Below the pieces are notes generated by a model. That model saw nothing but the letters and a program-made list of their open reading frames with translations. It was not told the origin of the DNA and made no database searches. Both the position numbers and the translations under genes were made by a program. Positions 14,423 through 25,029 of a stretch of 64,000 bases of DNA are shown piece after piece. The first letter of the stretch is position 1. Every line of letters begins with the position of its first letter. Origin of the DNA: Sulfuritalea sp. (GTDB taxonomy: Bacteria > Pseudomonadota > Gammaproteobacteria > Burkholderiales > Rhodocyclaceae); NCBI GenBank assembly GCA_016712985.1, contig JADJQA010000009.1, positions 62,001 through 126,000 of the forward strand, read 5' to 3'.

Positions 14423-16072
14423 ATGAAGAAATTGTTCATCAGCAAGACACCTGCACTGTCGGGGGTTACCAACGGACGTCCGTTCCGGAACTGCCTCGGC
14501 CAAGTCTGGGTTCTTGGCATGATGGCGGTGGTTGCCCTGCCGGTCCGCGCCGCCGAGCCGGTAGCGCTGTATCAACAGCATTGTGCCGTTTGCCACGCCC
14601 CGGGCCGGCTGGGACTGACCGGGCCGGCACTGCTGCCGGAAAGCCTGGCGCGGCTGCGCAAGCCCGAGGCGATCAAGATCATCACCGAGGGACGCGCGGC
14701 AACGCAGATGCCGGGCTTCGCCGACCGCATGGGCAAGGACGAGATCGCCGCGCTGGCCGATTACATCTACACCGCCGTGTCGCCGGCGCCGACTCTTGCG
14801 GAAGCCGACATCAAGGCTTCGCGCATCGTCAGCTACGCGCCGGGAAGCCTCCCGGCGAAACCCGCCGAGGTGTTCAAGGGCGTAGACATGATGAACTTGT
14901 TCATCGTGGTCGAGACCGGCGATCATAGCGTCACGGTGCTCGACGGCGACAGGCTGGAACCGATCCACCGCTTCGCCAGTCGTTACGCGCTGCACGGCGG
15001 GCCGAAGTTCACGCCGGACGGGCGCTATGTCTTCTTCGCCTCGCGCGACGGCTGGATCACCAAGTTCGACATCTGGAACCTGAAGGTGGTCGCCGAGATT
15101 CGCGCCGGCATCAATACGCGCAACGTCGCCGTCTCCGGCGACGGCAAGTACCTGGCGGTGGCCAACTACCTGCCGCACACGCTGGTGCTGCTCGATGCCG
15201 ACCTCAATGTGCTGAAGATCCATCAAGTCGTGAGCAATGACCGCAAGGAAAGCTCGCGCGTCTCGGCGGTCTATGACGCCGCGCCGCGGCAAAGCTTCGT
15301 CGCCGCGCTGAAGGACGTGCCCGAGGTCTGGGAGATCAGCTATAACCCGAAGGCGGATGACATACCGATCGGCGTGATCCATGACTATCAGTACAAGGAA
15401 GGCGCCTTCATTCCGGGCTTCCTCAATCCGCGCCGCAGTTTCCTGTCCGAGCCGCTGGACGATTTCTTCTTCACCCGGAATTATGCCGAACTGATGGGCT
15501 CATCGCGCTCCGCCGGCCAGGGTCAGGTGGTCAACCTGGATGTGCGCAAGAAGATCGCCGATCTCAAGTTGCCCGGCATGCCGCATCTGGGCTCCGGCAT
15601 CACCTGGAACTACCGGCCGCCGCAGGGCGCGCAGGATCGCATGGTGATGGCTACGCCGAACCTCAAGGAGGGCCTGATCACGGTCATTGACATGAATGAC
15701 TGGACGACGATAAAGACCATCCCGACGCTCGGCCCCGGATTCTTCATGCGCAGCCACGAAAACTCGCCCTATGCATGGACCGATTCGATGATGTCGACAG
15801 CCAGGGACACGCTGCAGGTCATCGACAAGCGCACGCTGGAGAAAGTCGCCGAAGTGAAGACCGATCCCGGCAAGACCCTGGCGCATGTCGAATTCACCCG
15901 CGACGGCAAATACGTGCTGGCCAGCCTGTGGGAACGCAAGGCCGACGGCGGCGCGCTGATCGTGTTCGACGCCGCCAGCTTCAAGGAAGTCAAGCGCATC
16001 CCGATGGACAAGCCGGTCGGCAAGTACAACCTCTACAACAAGATCATGCGCTCGGAGGGCACGAGCCACTGA
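14423..16072 (+). CDS. NirN-like periplasmic cytochrome c/d1-domain protein
   Basis: The 549-residue protein has a signal region ending near AAEP (about residue 45), a cytochrome c domain with C54-A-V-C57-H58, and an eight-bladed propeller of the cytochrome d1 type (about 150-545). The C-terminal NLYNKIMRSEGTSH and HGGPKFTPDGRYVFFASRDGW motifs resemble the NirN/NirF branch more than the nitrite reductase NirS. NirN oxidises a heme d1 precursor and can bind d1. No other nir genes are nearby, so it is an orphan. Alternative calls are a divergent cd1 reductase or another d1-fold oxidase. GTCGCA at 14304-14309 lies upstream. Confidence 0.75.
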   Translation: MKKLFISKTPALSGVTNGRPFRNCLGQVWVLGMMAVVALPVRAAEPVALYQQHCAVCHAPGRLGLTGPALLPESLARLRKPEAIKIITEGRAATQMPGFADRMGKDEIAALADYIYTAVSPAPTLAEADIKASRIVSYAPGSLPAKPAEVFKGVDMMNLFIVVETGDHSVTVLDGDRLEPIHRFASRYALHGGPKFTPDGRYVFFASRDGWITKFDIWNLKVVAEIRAGINTRNVAVSGDGKYLAVANYLPHTLVLLDADLNVLKIHQVVSNDRKESSRVSAVYDAAPRQSFVAALKDVPEVWEISYNPKADDIPIGVIHDYQYKEGAFIPGFLNPRRSFLSEPLDDFFFTRNYAELMGSSRSAGQGQVVNLDVRKKIADLKLPGMPHLGSGITWNYRPPQGAQDRMVMATPNLKEGLITVIDMNDWTTIKTIPTLGPGFFMRSHENSPYAWTDSMMSTARDTLQVIDKRTLEKVAEVKTDPGKTLAHVEFTRDGKYVLASLWERKADGGALIVFDAASFKEVKRIPMDKPVGKYNLYNKIMRSEGTSH

Positions 16073-16084
16073 TAAGTTGCTAAG

Positions 16085-17749
<1,665 letters not shown>

Positions 17750-17773
17750 GGTACTTTCTTGTGGTTGCGTGGA

Positions 17774-18091
17774 TTAGAAGCCGGTGAACAGAAAATCCAT
17801 CGCGGCGAGGATTTCGTCGCGCTGGGGAGAAAGGTTGGCAACCGACGATTTCAGCAGGGATCGAGGTATCGCCGCGAGGTCCTGAGTCAACAGAATCAAG
17901 TCTGTTCCCTTGACGTTTACGCCCGGGTTGAGCCGCGTGATGGAAAGGCGATCGACGCTTTGGGGCTTCGCCAGCGGAGCAATGATGGTTGTCGGCAGGT
18001 TGTCGAGCAGGCCGCTCTGCAATTCCACGACATAGGGGCGCGAATTCGAGGTTCTCGCGTCGCGATTGAGGTAGACGTCGAGGTGGGCCAT
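17774..18091 (-). CDS. ccdB: CcdB-like gyrase-targeting toxin
   Basis: The 105-residue protein matches CcdB: an MAHLDVYLN start, PYVVELQSGLLDNLPTTIIAPL in the middle, and a C-terminal ILAAMDFLFTGF. The C-terminal Trp-Gly-Ile of F-plasmid CcdB, needed for gyrase poisoning, is not present (TGF instead), so potency is uncertain. It starts 1 bp into the ccdA stop. It is the fourth toxin-antitoxin pair in the first 18 kb. Confidence 0.88.
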   Translation of the reverse strand: MAHLDVYLNRDARTSNSRPYVVELQSGLLDNLPTTIIAPLAKPQSVDRLSITRLNPGVNVKGTDLILLTQDLAAIPRSLLKSSVANLSPQRDEILAAMDFLFTGF

Positions 18092-18336
18092 CAGTCGTCG
18101 CCGCGCATGAAGCTGCGATAACTGTCGGAAAGCAGTCCTTCACGCTCGATCAGTCGCCCGTAGGCGGCGATGGCCTCCCTGTTTTGCTCCAGCCACGCGG
18201 CTTCGCGGCGCTTCTTCAGTTCGACGGTGAGCGCGGTCTCAAGTGTCTGCGAGAGGTTGATTTTGTAGGCGCGCGCCTCTTCCAGCAGGTCGACGCGGAC
18301 GGTTAGGTTGGCGGCTTTCTTCGGCAGTGCGCTCAT
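18091..18336 (-). CDS. ccdA: CcdA-like antitoxin
   Basis: The 81-residue protein has an N-terminal ribbon-helix-helix (KAANLTVRVDLLEEARAYKI) and a C-terminal toxin-binding helix (REAIAAYGRLIEREGLLSDSYRSF) with the YGxxIExxGLxxD pattern of CcdA. The start at 18336 was chosen to match usual CcdA length. Its stop overlaps the ccdB start by 1 bp. It is expected to repress its own promoter. Confidence 0.9.
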   Translation of the reverse strand: MSALPKKAANLTVRVDLLEEARAYKINLSQTLETALTVELKKRREAAWLEQNREAIAAYGRLIEREGLLSDSYRSFMRGDD

Positions 18337-18893
18337 GGCTGCGGCCCCACGGAAATAGTGCGTGCAGGTTACGCGCATCGATAATGCGCGTCAAGTTGCA
18401 GCCTTAGTTCGCCACCTTTGTAAAACCCAGACGCCGGGCCTGACCATCCAGCCGATCCATCGACTGCCAGGCTCCGCTTGTCGGGCAGACGCATTGCTGC
18501 GCAATCCGCCAGCCAGGAGCCCTGCGGGCGGCAGATCGTAGAACCACCTTAAATATGCCATTAAAACCGGAATCAAAAACAAACCGCCGCTACCGCCTCA
18601 CCGCCTCCAAACGCAATCCCTTAGACTCTCGCTTTTCGCCCATCAACCCACTTCAAAAGAGTCACCCGGTCGGTAGGTGCTTCAGGCTCATACCCGAATT
18701 GGAAAATACTCAGTTGTCGTTGCCACTCAAAAACGCGACCCCGCAGGTTTTGAGCATTGGTTCAGCGCATCTTGCGCGATACGGGCGCTCGCCTCCACAC
18801 TTCCATGATCCACCGTATCGCCCGCGTCGACTTATCACCGTCCCGGATACCCATGGATCACCCAAGTCCCTCAACATTCTTTAGTGACCTGAC
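18337..18893. other. Intergenic region upstream of thrC
   Basis: This 557-bp gap between ccdA and thrC has lower GC than its surroundings and C-rich, A-rich strand composition around 18560-18880. Open frames exist in it, but none has a recognisable product or good ribosome site. No RNA gene was recognised. It may be residual DNA of the ccdAB insertion. Confidence 0.4.
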
Positions 18894-20318
18894 ATGAAAT
18901 ACATCTCTACCCGCGGCGGAGCGGAGCCGCAGCCGTTCTGCGACATCCTGCTCGGGGGCCTTGCGCCTGATGGGGGCCTTTACCTACCCGAGTCCTATCC
19001 GCAGGTAGGTGAGCGGCTTGCGGAGTGGCGCCGGCTCTCCTACGCCGAACTGGCTTACGAGATCCTTTCGCTCTACGTCGATGACATCCCGGCGGCGGAC
19101 CTGAAGGCGATCTGCGAGACGACCTACACGGCGCAGACCTATCGCTGGTGTCGTCCCGGCCGCAATGCGGCGGACATCGTGCCGCTCACCTCCCTGGAAC
19201 CGGGTTTCCACCTACTGGAACTGTCCAACGGGCCGACGCTGGCCTTCAAGGATATGGCGATGCAACTGCTCGGCAACCTGTTCGAGTACGTTCTCGATCA
19301 GCGCGGTGAAACCATCAATATCCTTGGCGCGACTTCCGGCGATACCGGATCGGCGGCGGAATATGCAATGCGCGGCAAGCACAACGTCCGCGTTTTCATG
19401 CTCTCGCCGGAAGGCAGGATGAGCGCCTTTCAGCGCGCGCAGATGTATTCCCTGCAGGATGCGAACATTTTCAACATCGCGGTGCGCGGCATGTTCGATG
19501 ATGCCCAGGACATCGTCAAGGCAGTGTCCAGCGACGCCGAGTTCAAGGCGAAGTACAAGATCGGCGCGGTGAATTCGATCAACTGGGCGCGCGTGGCAGC
19601 CCAGATAATCTACTACTTCAAGGGATATTTCGAGGCGACCCGGACCAATGGGGAAGAAGTGGCTTTTGCTGTTCCGTCGGGGAACTTTGGCAATATCTGC
19701 GCCGGTCACATTGCGCGCATGATGGGCCTGCCCATCGCTTGCCTGGTGTTGGCCACCAATGAGAACGATGTGCTCGACGAGTTCTTCCGCACCGGCATCT
19801 ATCGACCCAGAGCGACGACGGAGACACAAATTACGTCCAGCCCTTCAATGGACATTTCCAGGGCGTCGAATTTCGAGCGCTTTGTTTTCGATCTGGTCGG
19901 TCGCGATGGGGCCATCGTGCGCCAACTGTGGCGCGAGGCGGATGCCGATGGCAGCTTCAGCCTGGCCGACGGTCCGTTTGCCGCACGTCTGGTTGGCTGC
20001 GGCTTTGTCTCCGGTCGCAGCTCACACATGGATCGCCTGGCAACGATTCGTGACGTCTGGCGGCGTTACGCGCTGATGATCGACACGCACACCGCCGACG
20101 GTGTCAAGGTAGCTCGGGAGCATTGTGTTGCAGAGGTGCCGATGATCGTGCTGGAAACGGCGCAGCCGGTGAAGTTCGCCGAGACAATGCACGAAGCGCT
20201 GGGTTGTGATCCCGAGCGGCCGGCAGAGCTCGAAGGCCTGGAAAGCCTGCCGCAGCGTGTTGAACTCGTCGATGCAAACGTGGATCAGATCAAGCGGATC
20301 CTCGTCCGCGAATGCTGA
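18894..20318 (+). CDS. thrC: Threonine synthase
   Basis: The 474-residue PLP enzyme converts O-phosphohomoserine to threonine. It has the N-terminal YISTRGG start, the PLP-binding lysine K119 in SNGPTLAFKDM, and the GATSGDTGSAA phosphate-binding loop. Length and motifs match the longer bacterial/yeast-type ThrC. The homoserine dehydrogenase gene that often precedes it is not here; a toxin-antitoxin pair and a gene-free stretch lie upstream instead. Confidence 0.96.
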   Translation: MKYISTRGGAEPQPFCDILLGGLAPDGGLYLPESYPQVGERLAEWRRLSYAELAYEILSLYVDDIPAADLKAICETTYTAQTYRWCRPGRNAADIVPLTSLEPGFHLLELSNGPTLAFKDMAMQLLGNLFEYVLDQRGETINILGATSGDTGSAAEYAMRGKHNVRVFMLSPEGRMSAFQRAQMYSLQDANIFNIAVRGMFDDAQDIVKAVSSDAEFKAKYKIGAVNSINWARVAAQIIYYFKGYFEATRTNGEEVAFAVPSGNFGNICAGHIARMMGLPIACLVLATNENDVLDEFFRTGIYRPRATTETQITSSPSMDISRASNFERFVFDLVGRDGAIVRQLWREADADGSFSLADGPFAARLVGCGFVSGRSSHMDRLATIRDVWRRYALMIDTHTADGVKVAREHCVAEVPMIVLETAQPVKFAETMHEALGCDPERPAELEGLESLPQRVELVDANVDQIKRILVREC

Positions 20319-20402
20319 AGCGACAAGGGTGGCGGCGTCCAGCGACAACCGGATTCCACCAGGCCTGGCATTAGTGGTGCTGGGGAAAATCCCGTGCCGC
20401 CA

Positions 20403-20540
20403 CTACAAATAGATGACCGCCGGAAATACCGTTACGGCGAGCAGAAGTATCAGCCATTCCAGGTTGTGGCGAGCCAGAGACCCGGTGAAGTGCATGATCA
20501 GTATCGTTATGGCGAAGACGTAGTAGAGGAGGAAAAGCAT
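20403..20540 (-). CDS. 45-residue two-helix membrane protein downstream of parC
   Basis: This gene is shorter than a typical search cutoff. The reading frame runs from ATG 20540 to TAG 20403. It has hydrophobic segments at residues 1-18 (MLFLLYYVFAITILIMHF) and about 28-45 (LEWLILLLAVTVFPAVIYL), joined by a short polar turn TGSLARHN. AAGGAG lies six bases before the ATG. It follows parC by about 80 bp on the same strand. No family is recognised. The strong ribosome site and clean helices argue it is real; function is unknown. Confidence 0.65.
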   Translation of the reverse strand: MLFLLYYVFAITILIMHFTGSLARHNLEWLILLLAVTVFPAVIYL

Positions 20541-20618
20541 TCAATTCTCCTTGCGCGGCCATCATTCCAGGAATCCGCAGGCAGATGTTGTTAGGCTAAT
20601 TTCATGACAATTCTAGCA

Positions 20619-23009
20619 TCAATGACGAATTGCCAGCTCCAGACTCGCCGGTTTTAGTTTGAACGGGATTTCCTGCCCGCGCCGTGCGCGAGCGCCGCGA
20701 AAAGCGGTCTGGGCGCGGGCATCGAGCGAGTGCTCGACGGGTTTGCCGCCGCGTCCGTTGCCGCGGACCAGCAGCGTTTGCCCGCCCATTATGGCGACGC
20801 CGGCGGCCTCGTCACTCTTGGCCAGATCGATCAGCATCAGGCCCTTGCCTTTGGCCATTTCCCTGAGTTCCGTGAGAGGGAAGAGCAGCAGACGTCCAGC
20901 TTGCGTCAGCACTGCGACGGTATCCCCCGTGACCGGTGCCGGGGGCAGCGGCCGTTCGCCCTTGTCCAGCGCCAGAAACGCTTTGCCTGCCTTGTTGCGC
21001 GCCACCATGTCGGCCACGCTGGTCACAAATCCGTAGCCGGCTGAACCGGCGACCAGAAACTTGCTCTCCGGCGCGGCGGTGAGGGCTTGCGCCAATCTGC
21101 CGCCTTCCTGGAAATCGATCATGGTGTTCAGCGGTGCGCCATCGCCACGACCGCCCGGCAGGTCCGAGACCTTGACGCTGTAGCTGCGGCCGTTGCTGTC
21201 GATCACGATCAGCGGCCAGACGGTGCGCGCTTCCGCCACCAGCCAGGGGAAGTCCCCGGTCTTGTACGTGATGCTGGCCGCGTCGATGCCATGGCCCTGG
21301 CGCGAGCGCACCCAGCCGTTTTTCGAGATGATGACCGTTACCGGTTCGTCGGGCCCGAGGATTTCGCCTTGCGATATCGGCGCCACGGCTTCCATCAGGG
21401 TTCTGCGCTCGTCGCCGAACCGTTTGCTGTCCTCGTTGATTTCCTTGAGGATCAGTCGTGTCATTTCGTGACGCGAGTCTAGCAGCGTGGTGAGCTGGCC
21501 ATGTTCGGCGCGCTGGTCGCCGAGTTCCTTTTCGATGCGGATGCCTTCCAGACGGGCCAACTGGCGCAGGCGTATTTCGAGAATGTCTTCGGCCTGGATG
21601 TCGGTCAGGCTGAAGCGCGCGATCAACTCGGGCTTGGGTTCGTCGGCTTCGCGAATGCAGCGGATCACTTCCTCGATGCGCAGGAATACCGTCATGCGTC
21701 CTTCGAGGATGTGCACCCTGCGCAGCACCTCGGCCAGTCGATGCCGCGTGCGACGTTCCACCGTGGCGAAGCGGAAGGCGATCCATTCATGGAGAATGTT
21801 CAATAGATTCTTCTGCTGCGGCCGTCCGCCGTGTTTGCCATACAAGCCCACCATGGTCAGATTCACCGAGACGCTGGCTTCGAGGCTGGTGTGGGCAAGC
21901 AGCACGGCCATGAATTCGCCCTGCGGCAGGCGCGAGCTCTTCGGCTCCAGCATGATGCGCACCGCCTGCTGATCGCTGGATTCGTCGCGTACGCTGTCGA
22001 GCACGCCCAGCACCAGCGCCTTCAGGTTCTTCTGTTCCTGGCTGACGTCCTTCTTGCCCGCACGCGGCTGCGGGTTGGTCAGGCCTTCGATCTCCGACAG
22101 GACCTGCGCCACCGAAACGCCGTGCGGCAGTTCGTCCACGATCACGCGCCACTGGCCGCGCGCCAGTTCCTCGATGCGCCAGCGGGCGCGCATGCGCAGG
22201 CTGCCGCGGCCGCTGGCATAGGTGTCGCGGATATCGGCCGGAGTCGAGATGAGCTGGCCGCCGCCGGGGAAATCCGGTCCAGGCAACACGGCCAGCACTT
22301 CCTCCAGGACCGCCTCGGGCTTCTTTATCAGCAGTCGTACCGCTTCGGCAACCTCGCGCAGGTTGTGCGGCGGAATCTCCGTCGCCATGCCGACGGCGAT
22401 GCCCGAGGCGCCGTTGAGCAGGACCACCGGAAGACGCGCCGGCATCAGTTGCGGCTCGGTCATCGAACCGTCATAGTTGGCAAGAAAATCGACCGTGCCG
22501 CGATCGATCTCGGCCAGCAGCAGTTCGGCGAAAGGCGTCAGGCGGCACTCGGTGTAACGCATTGCGGCCGCGCCGTCGCCGTCGCGCGAGCCGAAGTTGC
22601 CCTGGCCGTCAACCAGCGGGTAGCGCAGCGTGAAATCCTGCGCTACCCTCACCATGGCGTCATAGACGCTGGTGTCCCCGTGCGGGTGGTACTTGCCGAT
22701 CACGTCGCCGACCACGCGCGCGCTCTTGACATGCTTGGCGCTGGCCGCCAGCCGCATCTCGTTCATCGCGTGCAGGATCCGCCGTTGCACCGGCTTGAGG
22801 CCGTCCTCCACCTGTGGCAGGGCGCGTGCGCGCACCACGCTCATGGCGTAGGACAGATAGGCGCGCTCGGCGTAGCCAGCCAGCGGCAGGGAACTGCCGT
22901 CACCGCTCTCGGCAAACAGCGTCGGCGCTGGTGGCACGTTGGGCGGTGGTGGCGCCGCCGCGTCGGCGACGACGGGCTCATCGAACATGTCGGGGGTTTC
23001 GTTGTTCAT
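20619..23009 (-). CDS. parC: DNA topoisomerase IV subunit A
   Basis: The 796-residue protein has a Pro/Ala-rich N-terminal extension, then the type IIA breakage-reunion domain starting near LPLAGYAERAYLSYAMSVV. The active-site tyrosine lies in AAAMRYTECRL. The C-terminal domain has degenerate blades but lacks the long GyrA pinwheel, fitting ParC. With ParE it decatenates replicated chromosomes. It starts 21 bp after the parE stop. Confidence 0.96.
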   Translation of the reverse strand: MNNETPDMFDEPVVADAAAPPPPNVPPAPTLFAESGDGSSLPLAGYAERAYLSYAMSVVRARALPQVEDGLKPVQRRILHAMNEMRLAASAKHVKSARVVGDVIGKYHPHGDTSVYDAMVRVAQDFTLRYPLVDGQGNFGSRDGDGAAAMRYTECRLTPFAELLLAEIDRGTVDFLANYDGSMTEPQLMPARLPVVLLNGASGIAVGMATEIPPHNLREVAEAVRLLIKKPEAVLEEVLAVLPGPDFPGGGQLISTPADIRDTYASGRGSLRMRARWRIEELARGQWRVIVDELPHGVSVAQVLSEIEGLTNPQPRAGKKDVSQEQKNLKALVLGVLDSVRDESSDQQAVRIMLEPKSSRLPQGEFMAVLLAHTSLEASVSVNLTMVGLYGKHGGRPQQKNLLNILHEWIAFRFATVERRTRHRLAEVLRRVHILEGRMTVFLRIEEVIRCIREADEPKPELIARFSLTDIQAEDILEIRLRQLARLEGIRIEKELGDQRAEHGQLTTLLDSRHEMTRLILKEINEDSKRFGDERRTLMEAVAPISQGEILGPDEPVTVIISKNGWVRSRQGHGIDAASITYKTGDFPWLVAEARTVWPLIVIDSNGRSYSVKVSDLPGGRGDGAPLNTMIDFQEGGRLAQALTAAPESKFLVAGSAGYGFVTSVADMVARNKAGKAFLALDKGERPLPPAPVTGDTVAVLTQAGRLLLFPLTELREMAKGKGLMLIDLAKSDEAAGVAIMGGQTLLVRGNGRGGKPVEHSLDARAQTAFRGARARRGQEIPFKLKPASLELAIRH

Positions 23010-23030
23010 GATCTCTGCAGCAACGGTTTC

Positions 23031-25007
23031 TCAGATATCGGCTTCGATCAGATGACCCTTTTCTTCCATCCAGGCCCGGCGCGAGGAGGCTTCGCCCTTG
23101 CCCATCAGCAGGTTGAAAAGCTTCAAGGTGCTTTCCTGGGTACTTGGCAGATCGTCAATGGGCAGCACGCGGCGGGTGGCCGGCGCCATCGCGGTCTCGC
23201 GCAACTGGTCCGGGTTCATCTCGCCGAGGCCCTTGAAACGGCCTACCTCGACGGCGTCCTCGCGGATTCCCTCCTTGATCAGGCGATCCTTGATTGCGAC
23301 GAGTTCGCCATCATCCAGCGCGTAGAGCCGGCGCGCCGGACGCTTCTTGCCCGAGGCAGGGACATCGACACGGTACAGGGGCGGCTGGGCGATGTAGATA
23401 TGGCCGTGACGGATCAGGGCCGGGAAGTGGCGGTAGAACAGGGTCAGCAGCAGGGTCTGGATGTGCGCGCCGTCGACGTCGGCATCGGACATGATGATCA
23501 GCTTGCCGTAACGCAGACCGGAGAGGTCGGGAGTGTCTTCCGGGCGATGCGGGTCGACGCCGAGTGCGACTGCAATGTCGTGAATTTCGGCATTGGCGAA
23601 GAGCCGCCCGGCCTCGACTTCCCACGAGTTGAGCACCTTGCCGCGCAAAGGCAGGATGGCCTGGGTTTCCTTGTTGCGCGCCATCTTAGCCGAGCCGCCG
23701 GCCGAGTCGCCCTCGACCAGAAACAACTCGTTCTCGGCAATATCCGTTGATTCGCAATCCGAGAGCTTTCCAGGTAGCACGGCGACGCCGGACTGCTTGC
23801 GTTTTTCAATCTTCTGCGCATTCTTCTGCCGCGCCAACGCCTGCCTGATCGATATTTCGGCAATTGCCTTGCCAGCCTCGACATGCTGGTTGAGCCAGAT
23901 CTCGAACGGATCGCGGACCATGCTCGACACCAGCTTCACCGCTTCGCGCGAGTTGAGTTTTTCCTTCACCTGGCCCTGAAACTGCGGATCGAGGATGCGC
24001 GCCGAAAGCACATAGGCCATGCGACCGCAGACGTCGTCTTGTTGCAGCTTGACTCCGCGCGGCAGCAGCGCGCGATGTTCGATGAAGGACTTCACCGCCT
24101 CGAACACGCCGGCGCGCAGTCCTGCTTCGTGGGTGCCGCCAGCCACGGTTGGAATCAGATTGACGTAGGATTCTGAGGCCACTGCATCGACATGCCAGCC
24201 CAGCGCCCAGGCGGCGCCTTCACCGGGGGCGAAATCGGCGTGATCGACATCGGCGTACTTTTCGGCGGCGTAAAGTGGGGCGACCGCTTCGGCGTCGCCC
24301 GCCAGTTCCGTCAGATAGCCGGCCAGACCCAGCGGGTAGCTCCAGGTCTTGCTGGTGATGCTGCCATCGGCCTGCTCGATGTCGAGACGCACCTTGACGC
24401 CAGGCAGTAGCACGGCCTTGGAACGCAGCAGGCGTTCGAGTTCGGCAGGCGGAACTTTGGGCGTATCGAAATATTTCGGGTCGGGCCAGACCCGGACACG
24501 GGTGCCGCTCTGGCGGCCGCACGGGCCGGTCTCGGTCAGGGGCCCGACGGTTTCCCCGCCGCCGGAGAAGTCGATGGCCCAGATCTTTCCTTCGCGTCGT
24601 ACTTCGACCGATACGCGGGTGGAGAGTGCATTGGTGACCGCCACGCCGACGCCATGCAGGCCGCCGGAAAAGGCATAGGCGGAATTGCCGGAGTTCTTGT
24701 CGAACTTGCCGCCGGCATGCAAGCGGGTGAAGGCCAAGACCACCACCGGGATCATCTCATCCGGATGGAGGCCGACCGGAATGCCGCGGCCGTCGTCGGT
24801 TACCGTGATCGAGCCATCGGCGTGAAGCAGGACATGGAGATTTTTTGCATGTCCGCCCAGCGCTTCGTCGGCGGAGTTATCGATGACTTCCTGGATGATG
24901 TGAGCCGGCGAGTCGGTCCGGGTGTACATGCCGGGGCGCTCGCGCACGGGCTCCAGCCCCTTGAGCACACGGAAGGATGATTCGTCGTAGTTGGAGCTCG
25001 CAGCCAT
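23031..25007 (-). CDS. parE: DNA topoisomerase IV subunit B
   Basis: The 658-residue ATPase subunit has the GHKL fold: EVIDNSADEAL, DDGRGIPV and GGLHGVGVAVTNALS motifs. A transducer domain and TOPRIM region follow (LFLVEGDSAGGSA, then MSDADVDGAHI). Its length suits ParE rather than GyrB. It lies 22 bp after rmlD and 21 bp before parC, so topoisomerase IV may be co-transcribed with the rhamnose genes. Confidence 0.96.
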   Translation of the reverse strand: MAASSNYDESSFRVLKGLEPVRERPGMYTRTDSPAHIIQEVIDNSADEALGGHAKNLHVLLHADGSITVTDDGRGIPVGLHPDEMIPVVVLAFTRLHAGGKFDKNSGNSAYAFSGGLHGVGVAVTNALSTRVSVEVRREGKIWAIDFSGGGETVGPLTETGPCGRQSGTRVRVWPDPKYFDTPKVPPAELERLLRSKAVLLPGVKVRLDIEQADGSITSKTWSYPLGLAGYLTELAGDAEAVAPLYAAEKYADVDHADFAPGEGAAWALGWHVDAVASESYVNLIPTVAGGTHEAGLRAGVFEAVKSFIEHRALLPRGVKLQQDDVCGRMAYVLSARILDPQFQGQVKEKLNSREAVKLVSSMVRDPFEIWLNQHVEAGKAIAEISIRQALARQKNAQKIEKRKQSGVAVLPGKLSDCESTDIAENELFLVEGDSAGGSAKMARNKETQAILPLRGKVLNSWEVEAGRLFANAEIHDIAVALGVDPHRPEDTPDLSGLRYGKLIIMSDADVDGAHIQTLLLTLFYRHFPALIRHGHIYIAQPPLYRVDVPASGKKRPARRLYALDDGELVAIKDRLIKEGIREDAVEVGRFKGLGEMNPDQLRETAMAPATRRVLPIDDLPSTQESTLKLFNLLMGKGEASSRRAWMEEKGHLIEADI

Positions 25008-25029
25008 GTTGCGCGTTGCCAGGAAGTGC

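Noticed and set aside
18555..18884. 109-residue open frame before thrC
   Set aside because: No ribosome site, no recognisable domain and atypical composition; described as intergenic.
21831..23750. 639-residue frame antisense to parC/parE
   Set aside because: It is fully covered by two well-supported genes on the other strand.
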